Shown here: in pieces, positions 7,626 through 15,817 of the stretch
Numbering within the stretch: the first letter of the stretch is position 1
How the letters are laid out: every line of letters starts with the position of its first letter
Assembly: GCA_023229605.1 (NCBI GenBank)
Contig: JALNYY010000094.1
Span: forward strand, 1-17,158
Origin: Methylobacter sp.
GTDB taxonomy: Bacteria > Pseudomonadota > Gammaproteobacteria > Methylococcales > Methylomonadaceae
DNA length: 17,158 nt
Direction: 5' to 3'
Notes under the pieces: model-generated
Told to the model about the DNA's origin: nothing
What the model saw: only the letters and a program-made list of their open reading frames with translations
Databases searched by the model: none
Translations under genes and position numbers: made by a program

Positions 7626-7967
7626 TTACTGGTCAGATGTATACGCTAATTGACAACGGTAGGCTTTGGCTACGGCAACGCCATTAAAACCGCCGACCGG
7701 ATTAAACTGCATCCATACAACATGCGTTGCGGCCATTTTTTCTGCCTGGGCGAGGACTGAATCTTTTGCCAGGCTTTGCCAATTGTAGTTTTTGCCGTAG
7801 CCTGAATTGCCCTCGATTTCGGCCAAATAGTTACAACTCTTAACTTCCGCTTCTCGCGCTATCTGAAGCTCGGCGAGCGCATTGGCGGAAGAAAGCAGTA
7901 ACGGCAAAAAAATCAGCAAGCCAAGCAAATTGGGTCGATTTAATTTAAAAGCAGCATATTTATTCAT
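7626..7967 (-). CDS. Small secreted protein, possibly DUF4156-like
   Basis: A 113-residue protein with a clear Sec signal peptide. It has basic residues in MNKYAAFKLNRPN, a hydrophobic LLGLLIFLPLLL core and a likely cut after ANALA (about residue 32). There is no lipobox Cys, so the mature protein of about 81 residues is probably periplasmic. Mature features are Cys45 (KSCNYLAEIEG), a stretch rich in Ala (LAKDSVLAQAEKMAATHVVW) and Cys105 (KAYRCQL); the two cysteines may form a disulfide. The order C-x-YL-EI-G, a helix, VV, then AYRC resembles the small DUF4156/RcsF-like envelope proteins. That resemblance is a weak pattern match, not a firm assignment. Function is unknown. It appears monocistronic, with its own promoter candidate at 8005-8034. 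Confidence 0.65.
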   Translation of the reverse strand: MNKYAAFKLNRPNLLGLLIFLPLLLSSANALAELQIAREAEVKSCNYLAEIEGNSGYGKNYNWQSLAKDSVLAQAEKMAATHVVWMQFNPVGGFNGVAVAKAYRCQLAYTSDQ

Positions 7968-8376
7968 GTAATTTCTTTCAGCCGTAAGTTATCGAGCTAT
8001 AAAAATAATATGCTGATAATTTACATAGTGTCGACTCGAAAGTAAATACACGCGCACCAATTTTTTTCGATTTTTCAGCATGCGATCCATTATGGTGCAT
8101 AGAGCTTGTCCCCTTAGTATAGCCCCATCAACGTGTCGACTGGCCACGTGGCAATTATGAAATAATTCAAGTCAAGGTGGATCAACAAAAAGCCGCAACG
8201 CAGGTTTGGCTATCTTTTCAATTTTCATGAGGCTGCCGCCAAACTGGGTAGTGGTTGGGCGGCATGGCAAACGGTTTCTTGCATGCCTGATCTAAATGGC
8301 GCATTTGATCGATGTGCAAGCAAAACCTGGAGGCGAACTATTCCGTCGAACTCAAAGGTTTGCATTATATCTTTGT
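7968..8376. other. Intergenic region without a recognisable gene
   Basis: It lies between the end of the efflux operon and the start of the small secreted-protein gene, both on the minus strand. The left part is AT-rich and contains the promoter candidate for the latter. The perfect 10-bp palindrome GCCACGTGGC is at 8143-8152. TGTTCA-TTTT-TGAACA (8374-8389) is an inverted repeat spanning the outer-membrane gene's stop codon; it is AT-rich and lacks a T tail suitable for a terminator. A plus-strand open stretch of about 60 codons (about 8213-8409) is unrecognised. Confidence 0.5.
8005..8034 (-). promoter_or_regulatory. Candidate sigma-70 promoter for the small secreted-protein gene
   Basis: On the minus strand, TCGACA (complement of 8029-8034, five of six bases match TTGACA) is followed after 18 bases by TATTAT (complement of 8005-8010). 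This would place the transcript start about 30 bases before the ATG at 7967. It is a pattern match only. Confidence 0.45.
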
Positions 8377-9870
8377 TCATTTTTGAACACCCTCCCGATA
8401 AATTGGCTTAATACCCTCATCTTCGGCCAGGCTAGCCGAGGTGGTGGCGTCCCACCCGCCGCCAAAGGCTCGGTAAAGCGACACCATTGAGACGCTGATT
8501 GCGGTTTTGGCCTTTAGGCTCTCGTCACCGACAGTCAATTTATTGCGCCGCGCATCAAGTAGGGATAGGTAATCTTTAACGCCCCGTTGATATAGCGCTT
8601 CAGTTGACTGGTAAGCTTTTTCCGCCGCCTTTTCGGCTTCCGACAGTTGTCTTTCGCGCTCCTTAGACGTGGCATGTGCCACAAAGGCATTTTCAACCTC
8701 TTCCAGTGCCAGTAAAAATGTTTTTTCGTAGTTCAACGCGGCCTGATCAAGCCTTGCATCCACTGCTGTGATGTGGGCCCGAATACGGCCGGCATTAAAT
8801 ATCGGCATGGTTAGCCCCGAACCCAGCGTATAAACGCTTTCAGCAAGGCTGGAAAACCCGCCAACGGCCAGTGCGCCAAAACCTCCGCTGGCCGACAGCA
8901 CTAATTTAGGGAACAAGTCGGCTCGTGCGGTTCCCAGGTAAGCAGCGGCTGCGGTGACCCCGGTTTTGGCAAGACGTAGATCGGGGCGTTGCGACAGCAA
9001 GCCGGAAGGAAGAAGCTTGGGAATGCCGGGCAAAGTAACGGGTAACGGCGCGGATTGGGATAAGCCGGTTTCAAGCTTATCAGGAGGCTCGCCCAGCAAC
9101 ACACCGATTCGATGGGTTAATGTTTTGGCTGAGCTTGTGAGAACAGGAAGAGCAGATTCGGTACTTTTAAGCAAAGTATCCTGATTGGCAACATCGGCTT
9201 CGGTAACTAGACCGTTCTTTTCAAAAAGCTGTAATGCCCTTAGCTTTTCCCTTTGGACTTCTATATTTTCTTGCTGAAGGCCAATTCGCTTCTGTAGGCC
9301 TCGCAGCTCCAGATAATTCGTTGCGACTTGAGCCAGTAATCCTACTTGGACGGCGCGTAAAGCTTCTTCGGCTCCTGCCGATTGCGCGATAGCGGCCTCC
9401 GCTTCTAGGCGCCTACCGCCGAACAAATCGATTTCCCACCGCGCCGCCAGTCCGCCACTGATGGCATCGGCAGTCGGTGTTTTCAGTTCAATACCTTGTT
9501 TACCGGGTACGCCGATAATCCGGTCGATCTTTTTTTCCCGTCCGCCGGATGAGAACAGGTCGATACTGGGATAGAGCGCCGATTCGGCGATGGTCACCAA
9601 GGTTCCGGCTTCCCGAACACGCGCTTTAGCGATCCTAAGGTCATGATTATTATTCAAGGCTTGAGTGATCAAGTCATTCAGTAGAGGGTCTTGGAAGCCT
9701 TTCCACCATGTTTTTAAATCGGTGTCCGTTGCACCGGTTTGATCGGTGGGGGCATGATGCCAATTATTAATATCGACCAGTTTTATTCGGTCGCTGACTC
9801 TGGTCGGCGTACAACCGCTAAGAACAGCTATTGACAAGATGATCATCCGAACTTGAAATCGATTATTCAT
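8377..9870 (-). CDS. Outer-membrane efflux lipoprotein, NodT/TolC-like family
   Basis: A 497-residue protein of usual length for the RND outer-membrane channel family. The N-terminus has a lipoprotein signal ending LSGC (Cys20), typical of NodT/OprM-type members. The duplicated TolC-like core follows: DPLLNDLITQALNNNHDLRIAKARV in the first repeat and ELRGLQKRIGLQQENIEVQREKL in the long helical barrel. The second repeat contains QRPDLRLAKTGVTAAAAYLGTARADLFPKL and LSEAEKAAEKAYQSTEALYQRG. It should form the exit duct across the outer membrane and periplasm. The ATG overlaps the end of the pump gene by eight bases, with GGAGG (complement of 9876-9880) five bases ahead, so it is the last gene of the operon and translationally coupled. 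Confidence 0.92.
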   Translation of the reverse strand: MNNRFQVRMIILSIAVLSGCTPTRVSDRIKLVDINNWHHAPTDQTGATDTDLKTWWKGFQDPLLNDLITQALNNNHDLRIAKARVREAGTLVTIAESALYPSIDLFSSGGREKKIDRIIGVPGKQGIELKTPTADAISGGLAARWEIDLFGGRRLEAEAAIAQSAGAEEALRAVQVGLLAQVATNYLELRGLQKRIGLQQENIEVQREKLRALQLFEKNGLVTEADVANQDTLLKSTESALPVLTSSAKTLTHRIGVLLGEPPDKLETGLSQSAPLPVTLPGIPKLLPSGLLSQRPDLRLAKTGVTAAAAYLGTARADLFPKLVLSASGGFGALAVGGFSSLAESVYTLGSGLTMPIFNAGRIRAHITAVDARLDQAALNYEKTFLLALEEVENAFVAHATSKERERQLSEAEKAAEKAYQSTEALYQRGVKDYLSLLDARRNKLTVGDESLKAKTAISVSMVSLYRAFGGGWDATTSASLAEDEGIKPIYREGVQK

Positions 9871-12800
9871 AGGAACCTCCGGTCTCTAATAGCGCGCTGT
9901 CCAGCGGTGTATTCGATGTTGGCCGAACCCGCTGCACTTTGAACCAGGCCGCATACAATGCGGGCAGAAAAAATACCGTCAGCACCGTAGCGACCGTCAA
10001 CCCGCCCATAATGGCTATGGCTTGCGGTCCAAAAAAGTCATTACGGGATAATGGAATCATGGCGAGAATCGCTGCGGCGGCAGTCAATAAAATAGGGCGG
10101 AACCGTCGAACCGTCGATTCGACAATAGCTGTCCACGTGTCTAAACCTGCTTTTTCGTCCTGCTCGATTTGATCCACCAGAATGACGGAATTGCGCATAA
10201 TCATTCCAGCGAGCGCAATAATCCCTAATAAAGCGACAAAGCCAAAAGGTGCGCCGAATAGCATTAGGGCAAACGCCGCTCCAATCACGCCCAGCGGCGC
10301 GGTCACAAACACCAGAAAAGTTCGGGATAAATTCTGTAGCTGCATCATCAACAGGATAAGGGTGGCGATAACCACCAGCGGAATCCAGATCAGAATCGAT
10401 TTTTGGGCAGTCCAGGCATCTTCTTTTGCCGCGCCGGTCTCGATGAAATAGCCGGTTGGCACACTTTTTTGCAGGTCTTCCAGTTTTGGCACAATCTGCG
10501 CTGCGACATCAGGGGCTAACATCCCCTCTACGACATCGGCACGCACCGATACCGCAGGAAAACGGTTGCGCCGCCAACGTACGCCGTCTTCAAAAGTCGT
10601 TTCGGTCGTGACCAATTGCGACAGAGAAACCGATTGACTCTGATGGGCCGGTACATTGATATTGGGTAACTTATCTACGCCCATGCGTAGCGGGTGTTGC
10701 GCCCGCCAGACAATATCAATTAATTTATCATCCTCACGGAACTGACCGACCGGAATGCCGGTGTAATGCGCCTGCAATGCTTGAGAAAGGCTAGCGGTCG
10801 AAACGCCAAGCGCACGCGCTTTATCCTGATCTAAAACCAGGCGGACTGAAGGGATGCGTTCATGCCAGTCGTCATTCACATCAACCGTATTGGCGTTAGC
10901 GCGGACAACCTCAGCCACTTGATCGGCGATCATTCTAACCTGGCCGGCATCTTCACCAAAAACCCGGAATACGATTGGATAATCCATAGGCGGCCCGACG
11001 TTGAGGCGCATCACCCGCCCTCGCACTTCAGGAAAACCGGTGGCTAAGGTCTGCCTGATCCGTTGCATGACCCGTTCGCGGGCCGTGTTGTCCTTCGTCA
11101 CCAAAACGAATTCAGCCAGGTTGGTATTGCTCAGTTGTTGAACAATGAGCAAGAAAAACCGTGGCGTGCCGCCGCCGATATAGCTCGCATAACTGACTAT
11201 TTCTTCATCTTTGGCGAGAATAGCTTCCATCCGTTTGGCGACTGTTTCAGTTTGCGCGAAGGCGCTACCTTCCGGAAGCCAGAGATCGACGATCAGTTCC
11301 GGCCGATTTGATAACGGAAAAAACTGTTGAGGAACCTTGCTCAATGTCGCCACGCCTACAGCGAATAGCACGATGGTTGCTAAGATGATTGTTTTACGGT
11401 GTTCTAAACAGTAATCAACCCAAAGACGCAAGCGATTGTAAAAAGGGGTAGCAAAGTGATCGTGTTGGGTTTGGGCGGTATTCACTTTAACTTTGAGGAT
11501 TAAATAGCCAAGATAGGGCGTGAATACCACTGCGCCTATCCAGGAAAGAATCAGCGAAATACCGACCACCTGGAATATAGCCACGGTATATTCGCCCGCT
11601 GATGATTTCGCCAAGCCTACCGGCAGAAACCCCGCTACCGTAATCAGGGTACCGGTCAGCATCGGAAATGCTGTAACCCGGTAAGCATAGGTTGCGGCAC
11701 GCATTCGATCCCAACCCTGTTCGAGTTTTTGCGCCATCATTTCAATGGCAATCATGGCGTCATCCACCAGCAACCCTAAGGCTAAAATCAGTGCGCCCAA
11801 GGAGATACGATGAATTTCCAAACCGAACAGCAACATACAAAGCAATGTTCCGACCAGCACAACCGGCACTGTCAAGGCGACGACCGAACCTGCCCGCATC
11901 CCAAGGCTTAAGAAGCTAACCAGAAGTACCGCCGCCAACGCCTCCCAGAAGGTACGCAAGAATTCGCCGATAGCGGAGTTCACTACTTTGGATTGGTCGG
12001 CTACTTTTTCAACATCAACGCCAATGGGGAGATTGTCCTCAATATCAGCCATAGCCGTTTCAAGTAACTTGCCTAATGCCAAGACATTACCTTTCTTACT
12101 CATGGTCACGCCCAGACCGATGACATCCTTGCCATTGAACCGCATTTTGAATTCAGCGGGATCGATGTAAGCTCTGCTTACCTTGGCAAAATCACTCACC
12201 CTGAAGGTTCGCCCTTCGATACGAACCGGAAGATTCGCGACAGTCTCCACCGAATCGAATGAACCGGTAAGCCGAATAGGCAGATTCTGATGCGGGGTGA
12301 TTAGCGTTCCTGCGGGTACCATCCCGTTTTGCGCTTGCAGTGCTTGGGCAACCGATGCCACATCCAGACCCAGTTCGGCGAGCTTTTTATCGGAAAATTC
12401 AACATAAATCTTTTCATCCTGCACACCGATCAGATCGACTTTTTCAACATCGTTGACGCGCAGAAGCTGCTGCCGTGCCGAATCGACAATGTCCTTAAGT
12501 TCCGCATAACTAAAATCTTCCCCGGAGAAGGCATACAGCAAACTATAGGTATCGCCGAATTCGTCATTGAAAAAAGGCCCGATCACACCGGGCGGCATGG
12601 CTATTTTTATGTCGGCAATCTTTTTACGCACCTGATACCAAAGATAAGCAATTTCGGTCGCTGGAATATCTTCCCGCGGCGTAATGAAAATCACGGATTC
12701 GCCGGGTTTCGAATAGCTGCGTAAATAGTCCAGGTTTGGCAGTTCTTGCAGCTTTTTTTCCAGCCTATCGGTTACTTGGTTCTCGACCTCAAGTGCCGTT

Positions 12801-12970
12801 GCCCCAGGATACAGGGTTTTAACCACCATCAACCGAAAGGTAAATTTCGGGTCTTCACGCTGTTCCAAAGTGAAATAAGCGAAAATCCCACCCAACAACA
12901 GCAATACCATAACAAAACCCGTGAAAGCACGATGTTCCAGCGCCCATTCGCTTAAATTGAAATCCTTCAT
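9863..12970 (-). CDS. RND efflux pump permease, TriC-like HAE subfamily
   Basis: A 1035-residue inner-membrane pump of full family length with the standard duplicated layout of one transmembrane helix, a large periplasmic loop and six helices in each half. Helix 4 has GLLVDDAMIAIE, in which Asp403 and Asp404 are the proton-relay pair. In helix 10 the position of AcrB Lys940 is Arg926 (GMIMRNSVILVDQ), a variant I associate with the TriC branch. The N-terminal periplasmic stretch (PGATALEVENQVTDRLEKKL, LDYLRSYSKPGE, GPFFNDEFGDTYSLLYAF) closely resembles TriC of Pseudomonas aeruginosa, which exports triclosan. Substrates here are unknown; small hydrophobic compounds are likely. Its start overlaps the fusion-protein stop (ATGA) and its stop overlaps the channel gene, so the three form one operon. 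Confidence 0.93.
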   Translation of the reverse strand: MKDFNLSEWALEHRAFTGFVMVLLLLGGIFAYFTLEQREDPKFTFRLMVVKTLYPGATALEVENQVTDRLEKKLQELPNLDYLRSYSKPGESVIFITPREDIPATEIAYLWYQVRKKIADIKIAMPPGVIGPFFNDEFGDTYSLLYAFSGEDFSYAELKDIVDSARQQLLRVNDVEKVDLIGVQDEKIYVEFSDKKLAELGLDVASVAQALQAQNGMVPAGTLITPHQNLPIRLTGSFDSVETVANLPVRIEGRTFRVSDFAKVSRAYIDPAEFKMRFNGKDVIGLGVTMSKKGNVLALGKLLETAMADIEDNLPIGVDVEKVADQSKVVNSAIGEFLRTFWEALAAVLLVSFLSLGMRAGSVVALTVPVVLVGTLLCMLLFGLEIHRISLGALILALGLLVDDAMIAIEMMAQKLEQGWDRMRAATYAYRVTAFPMLTGTLITVAGFLPVGLAKSSAGEYTVAIFQVVGISLILSWIGAVVFTPYLGYLILKVKVNTAQTQHDHFATPFYNRLRLWVDYCLEHRKTIILATIVLFAVGVATLSKVPQQFFPLSNRPELIVDLWLPEGSAFAQTETVAKRMEAILAKDEEIVSYASYIGGGTPRFFLLIVQQLSNTNLAEFVLVTKDNTARERVMQRIRQTLATGFPEVRGRVMRLNVGPPMDYPIVFRVFGEDAGQVRMIADQVAEVVRANANTVDVNDDWHERIPSVRLVLDQDKARALGVSTASLSQALQAHYTGIPVGQFREDDKLIDIVWRAQHPLRMGVDKLPNINVPAHQSQSVSLSQLVTTETTFEDGVRWRRNRFPAVSVRADVVEGMLAPDVAAQIVPKLEDLQKSVPTGYFIETGAAKEDAWTAQKSILIWIPLVVIATLILLMMQLQNLSRTFLVFVTAPLGVIGAAFALMLFGAPFGFVALLGIIALAGMIMRNSVILVDQIEQDEKAGLDTWTAIVESTVRRFRPILLTAAAAILAMIPLSRNDFFGPQAIAIMGGLTVATVLTVFFLPALYAAWFKVQRVRPTSNTPLDSALLETGGSYE

Positions 12971-14118
12971 GGCTGTTTACCTGGAACGGCAGTTTCCTGG
13001 ACTTTCTCGTCCATCGGAACCGACGCCGGCAAGCGCACAGTTTGCCCCTCCTTGATACGCTGTACACCGGCACTGACGATTAATTGCCCCGCTTTAAGTC
13101 CTGCAACAGTCGTCAATTCATCCGCCAATGCGATTCCGATTTGAACCGGCACAGCCTTAACATGATGGCTAACCTCATCCACTAACCATACTTTCTGCTG
13201 CTTGGGCTGGTCCTGTGCAGTAAACACGGCTGAAAGCGGCACGGCGATCTGTCCGGTTTTATCCGAAGCAACCCACACCGTAGCGGTCATACCCAGGTGC
13301 GCCTCGTCTTGTCCGTCCAGCAATGTCGCTTTGGCTCGATAAGTGCGGCTAGCCGGATTAGCGGAAGCACTTATTTCGCGAATTTCCGCATTGAATTTAC
13401 GTTCATCCTCCGACCACAAGCTTACCTCCACGCGCTGATGGTTTTTTATCTCAGAGATGCGCTGCTCGGGTATGTCGAAGTAAATTTCTTTTTCATCAAG
13501 CTGAGCCAACTTGACTACAGGCTGACCAGCAGCGACAACCTGTCCTTTTTCAACGTCCAAAGCGGTGATAACACCATCGCGATCGGCTGATAACTCCGTG
13601 TAATCCAGTTGGTTCGTCGTTTGTTTTAGCTGTGCTTCAAGTGCAGAAACCCGTTCCTGTGCAGTTGTGTATGCCGTTTGGCGGCGATCAAAATCAGGGC
13701 TACTGATTACCTTTTGCGCTAAGAGTTCCCGGTAACGTGTCACATCATCCCCGGCAAAATCCCGATCGGCTACGGCGGACTTGAGCTGAGCTTTCACGGC
13801 TTGTACGGCAAGTTGAAAATCACTGTTGTCGAGCCTTGCCAATAGCTGTCCATTGCGGACACGATCTCCAATCTCAACGGGTCTTGCTATTATCCTGCCT
13901 GCCACCCTGAAGGATAAAGTCGTCTCAAAGCGTGTCCGTACCTCTCCGGCGTAAGGTGTCATGCGCCCTTCGCTGATATATCCCACTCGAAATACTTTGA
14001 CCGGACGTAGTGACAATTTAACTTCCTGGTCTTGACGGGAACATCCCATCGACAAGGAGATAAACAAGAACAGACACGCCCAAAGTCTGAACAAACGAAA
14101 TTTATTGCGCGTAGCCAT
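12967..14118 (-). CDS. RND periplasmic adaptor (membrane fusion protein), probable lipoprotein
   Basis: A 383-residue adaptor that links the pump to the outer-membrane channel. The N-terminus is a signal peptide ending SLSMGC, where Cys26 is a plausible though imperfect lipidation site. The order of parts is as in AcrA/TriA: a barrel strand (RPVKVFRVG) and a biotinyl-lipoyl half (TLSFRVAGRIIARPVEIGDRV, NGQLLARLD). A coiled-coil hairpin follows (about residues 105-165), then the second lipoyl half (DGVITALDVEKGQVV), a beta-barrel and a membrane-proximal domain. The ATG at 14118 has AGGA about eight bases upstream. It is the first gene of the operon, and its TGA overlaps the pump's ATG. TriC-like pumps are sometimes served by two adaptors; only one is encoded here. 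Confidence 0.9.
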   Translation of the reverse strand: MATRNKFRLFRLWACLFLFISLSMGCSRQDQEVKLSLRPVKVFRVGYISEGRMTPYAGEVRTRFETTLSFRVAGRIIARPVEIGDRVRNGQLLARLDNSDFQLAVQAVKAQLKSAVADRDFAGDDVTRYRELLAQKVISSPDFDRRQTAYTTAQERVSALEAQLKQTTNQLDYTELSADRDGVITALDVEKGQVVAAGQPVVKLAQLDEKEIYFDIPEQRISEIKNHQRVEVSLWSEDERKFNAEIREISASANPASRTYRAKATLLDGQDEAHLGMTATVWVASDKTGQIAVPLSAVFTAQDQPKQQKVWLVDEVSHHVKAVPVQIGIALADELTTVAGLKAGQLIVSAGVQRIKEGQTVRLPASVPMDEKVQETAVPGKQP

Positions 14119-14148
14119 TAATAATCCTATAGGGATATAGATACATCT

Positions 14149-14177
14149 TTTATGTTAAAAAATATTCTGGTCTTCAA
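14149..14177 (-). promoter_or_regulatory. Candidate promoter of the efflux operon
   Basis: On the minus strand, TTGAAG (complement of 14172-14177) and CATAAA (complement of 14149-14154) are separated by exactly 17 bases and lie about 30 bases before the adaptor ATG. Between them and the ATG is an imperfect palindrome (ATCCCTATAGGAT on the minus strand), a possible repressor site. The 155-base spacer after the dehydrogenase gene leaves room for an independent promoter. It is a pattern match only. Confidence 0.35.
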
Positions 14178-14273
14178 ATGGATCATGCCGTTCTCTTCTG
14201 GGACAATCTGCTTGTCGTTTCTCGCGTGCAGCTAAGTTACTGCGGCAACGCCCCGCCACTGTATTCTTGCTTA

Positions 14274-15089
14274 TCAGACAGGCAGATTGTTGTACTTGCG
14301 TAGGTTCTTATCGACCATGGATTCGGGGAGGAATCGACGCATGAAACTGACCTGCTGCGCTAATTTTCCGGCGGTATAGCGTCTTCCGGGTGCTGCGTCA
14401 GTCGCCGCTTTCACAACCGTATCTGCGACAACTTCAGGGGCATCGCCTGCACTCACCCCGTTCCGCATTAACGCTCCCATGTCAGCGCGCACCGACTCAT
14501 AGGCGGCAAGCGGTCGATCAGGCCTCTTGATGCTTTCTTCGAACGAAGTTCGCGTAAGTCCTGGCTCGACCAGCACAACCCGAATGCCGAATGTGCGCAA
14601 TTCGTGGTCGAGCGATTCGGAATAACCTTCGACAGCATGTTTCGTCGCCGCATACAGCGCATTGTAGGGGGACGGTATCAGACCCAATATGGAGCTCATA
14701 TTGATGATTCTGCCTTTCCCTTGGCTACGCATTGTCGGCAACACGGCGTTTGTCACACGGGTGATGCCGAAGACGTTCACATCGAACAAGGCTTCGGCCT
14801 GCGCGGTAGAAGACTCTTCTGCAGCGCCGAGTAAGCCAATGCCGGCATTATTGACCAGCAGGTCGATGCGCCCTGCCAGCTGCAAAACCGCGGCCACCGT
14901 CTGCTGCACCGAAGCCTCGTCGGTCACATCGCAGATCAGCATCGTGATGCCGTCGGCGCTTTCGCCCATCGCCTTACGACTGGTTCCGAATACCCGGTAA
15001 CCTGCCTGATTGAGCCTTTTAGCCGTTGCCCGTCCAATGCCTGAAGATGCTCCTGTGACCAGGGCGACGCCCATATCGTTCTTGTTCAT
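14274..15089 (-). CDS. Classical short-chain dehydrogenase/reductase (SDR)
   Basis: A 271-residue cytoplasmic oxidoreductase. It shows the full classical SDR set: TGASSGIG nucleotide-binding loop (residues 12-19), DVT (54-56), NNAG (80-83), Ser133 in INMSSILG, and Tyr146/Lys150 in YAATK. Arg38 after the second strand favours NADP(H). After the active site, VEPGLTRTSFEES is the usual PG motif. The C-terminal half resembles the group of SDRs acting on carbonyl or retinol-like compounds, but the substrate cannot be assigned. The ATG at 15089 has AAGGA (complement of 15098-15102) at good distance. It is divergent from an HxlR-type regulator across 124 bases, a common pairing that suggests the regulator controls it. 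It is co-directional with the efflux operon and could be co-transcribed with it in part. Confidence 0.9.
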   Translation of the reverse strand: MNKNDMGVALVTGASSGIGRATAKRLNQAGYRVFGTSRKAMGESADGITMLICDVTDEASVQQTVAAVLQLAGRIDLLVNNAGIGLLGAAEESSTAQAEALFDVNVFGITRVTNAVLPTMRSQGKGRIINMSSILGLIPSPYNALYAATKHAVEGYSESLDHELRTFGIRVVLVEPGLTRTSFEESIKRPDRPLAAYESVRADMGALMRNGVSAGDAPEVVADTVVKAATDAAPGRRYTAGKLAQQVSFMRRFLPESMVDKNLRKYNNLPV

Positions 15090-15129
15090 ATCAAATTTCC
15101 TTGTGGGGTGGATTGTCTGTCGTTAAAGT

Positions 15130-15174
15130 GATAGTATCGATTTGAAAGCAATTTAACTATCATTTCGATAGTAT
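15130..15174. promoter_or_regulatory. Candidate operator in the SDR/HxlR divergent spacer
   Basis: GATAGTAT occurs at 15130-15137 and 15167-15174. The second copy also forms a perfect inverted repeat with ACTATC at 15156-15161 (ACTATC-ATTTC-GATAGT). Three half-sites in 45 bases, between divergent start codons, fit a binding site for the adjacent dimeric HxlR regulator. The assignment rests on position and symmetry. Confidence 0.5.
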
Positions 15175-15213
15175 GTTACTACCAATTTGAAATCGAGTCA
15201 CTACCTAAACAGT

Positions 15214-15657
15214 ATGAACACAAAAAATATTTGCAATGACCCTTGTCCAATCGCGCGCAGCCTGGCTTTCATGGGTGATGCGTGGAGCATACTGATCTTA
15301 CGGGACGCACATTTTGGCCTCACTCGCTTCGACCAGTTCCGGAAAAGCCTTGGCATTGCACCCACGATCCTGACCCGGCGGCTGGCGATGCTGACTGAGG
15401 AGGGATTGCTGGAAAAACGGCTCTACTCGGAGCGCCCACCGCGTGAGGAGTATGTGCTGACCGCTGCCGGTCGCGATTTCCTGCCGGTGCTTTTCATGAT
15501 TGGCGCGTGGGGACGCCAATACCGTGGCGAAGGCAAGTTGGTGCGCATCTTAGACGCCGAAACAGGAATAGAAATTAAACCTGTAGCTGTGGATGAGGTC
15601 ACGGGGGCAAAGATTGGGACTCGCCCGATACGCATTGTCGAACCTGATGGCTGCTGA
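15214..15657 (+). CDS. HxlR-family winged-helix transcriptional regulator
   Basis: A 147-residue regulator if started at the ATG 15214. A longer reading from the TTG at 15187 is possible, but the extra residues are not family-like and would run into the operator region. It has the HxlR pattern: CPIARSLAFMGDAWSILILR (Cys11 at the conserved N-terminal position, followed by the first helix) and FDQFRKSLGIAPTILTRRL (the recognition helix). LTEEGLLEKRLYSERPPREEY is the wing, then LTAAGRDFLPVL. Some family members (HypR, QorR) sense oxidants or reactive carbonyls through the N-terminal Cys; whether this one does is open. The divergent dehydrogenase is the likely target. The C-terminal tail after residue 105 is an extra segment common in this subgroup. 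Confidence 0.88.
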   Translation: MNTKNICNDPCPIARSLAFMGDAWSILILRDAHFGLTRFDQFRKSLGIAPTILTRRLAMLTEEGLLEKRLYSERPPREEYVLTAAGRDFLPVLFMIGAWGRQYRGEGKLVRILDAETGIEIKPVAVDEVTGAKIGTRPIRIVEPDGC

Positions 15658-15664
15658 TGACACG

Positions 15665-15817
15665 ATGTTCTACCCCTTCTTGGCCTTCCGATTACTATCC
15701 GGCTATCGCCTGAAGTGCCTGCCGCTTTTAAAGCGATCAGGTAAAGGCTGGCAGTCACGCATTGAAATTGATTTAAAAGAATGGCATAAGAACATGCCGT
15801 TTAAACTACTCTACTGA
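15665..15817 (+). CDS. Doubtful small ORF upstream of the aminotransferase gene
   Basis: Fifty codons from an ATG at 15665 to a TGA whose last base is the A of the next gene's ATG (TGATG). The peptide is basic and hydrophobic (MFYPFLAFRLLSGYRL near its start) and matches nothing I know. No clear ribosome site precedes it. The stop-start overlap is the only reason to list it; it may be chance. Confidence 0.2.
   Translation: MFYPFLAFRLLSGYRLKCLPLLKRSGKGWQSRIEIDLKEWHKNMPFKLLY

Noticed and set aside
7345..7653. 102-codon plus-strand frame in the spacer after the MFS gene
   Set aside because: Composition is unremarkable, no motif or ribosome site is present, it overlaps the end of the secreted-protein gene, and an equally open frame exists on the opposite strand.
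8374..8389. TGTTCA-TTTT-TGAACA as the terminator of the efflux operon
   Set aside because: The stem is AT-rich and lies across the stop codon, and no T tract follows on the minus strand.
8213..8409. Plus-strand stretch reading HEAAAKLGSGWAAW as a possible gene remnant
   Set aside because: I could not match it to any family, it lacks a start codon in a good context, and it runs over the end of the outer-membrane channel gene.
12329..12724. 131-codon plus-strand frame opposite the RND pump gene
   Set aside because: It is antisense to a conserved part of the pump, with no identifiable domain.
15187..15189. TTG at 15187 as start of the HxlR regulator
   Set aside because: The extra residues do not resemble the family's N-terminus and the start would sit against the candidate operator. 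ATG 15214 places the conserved CPIAR motif at the usual distance.
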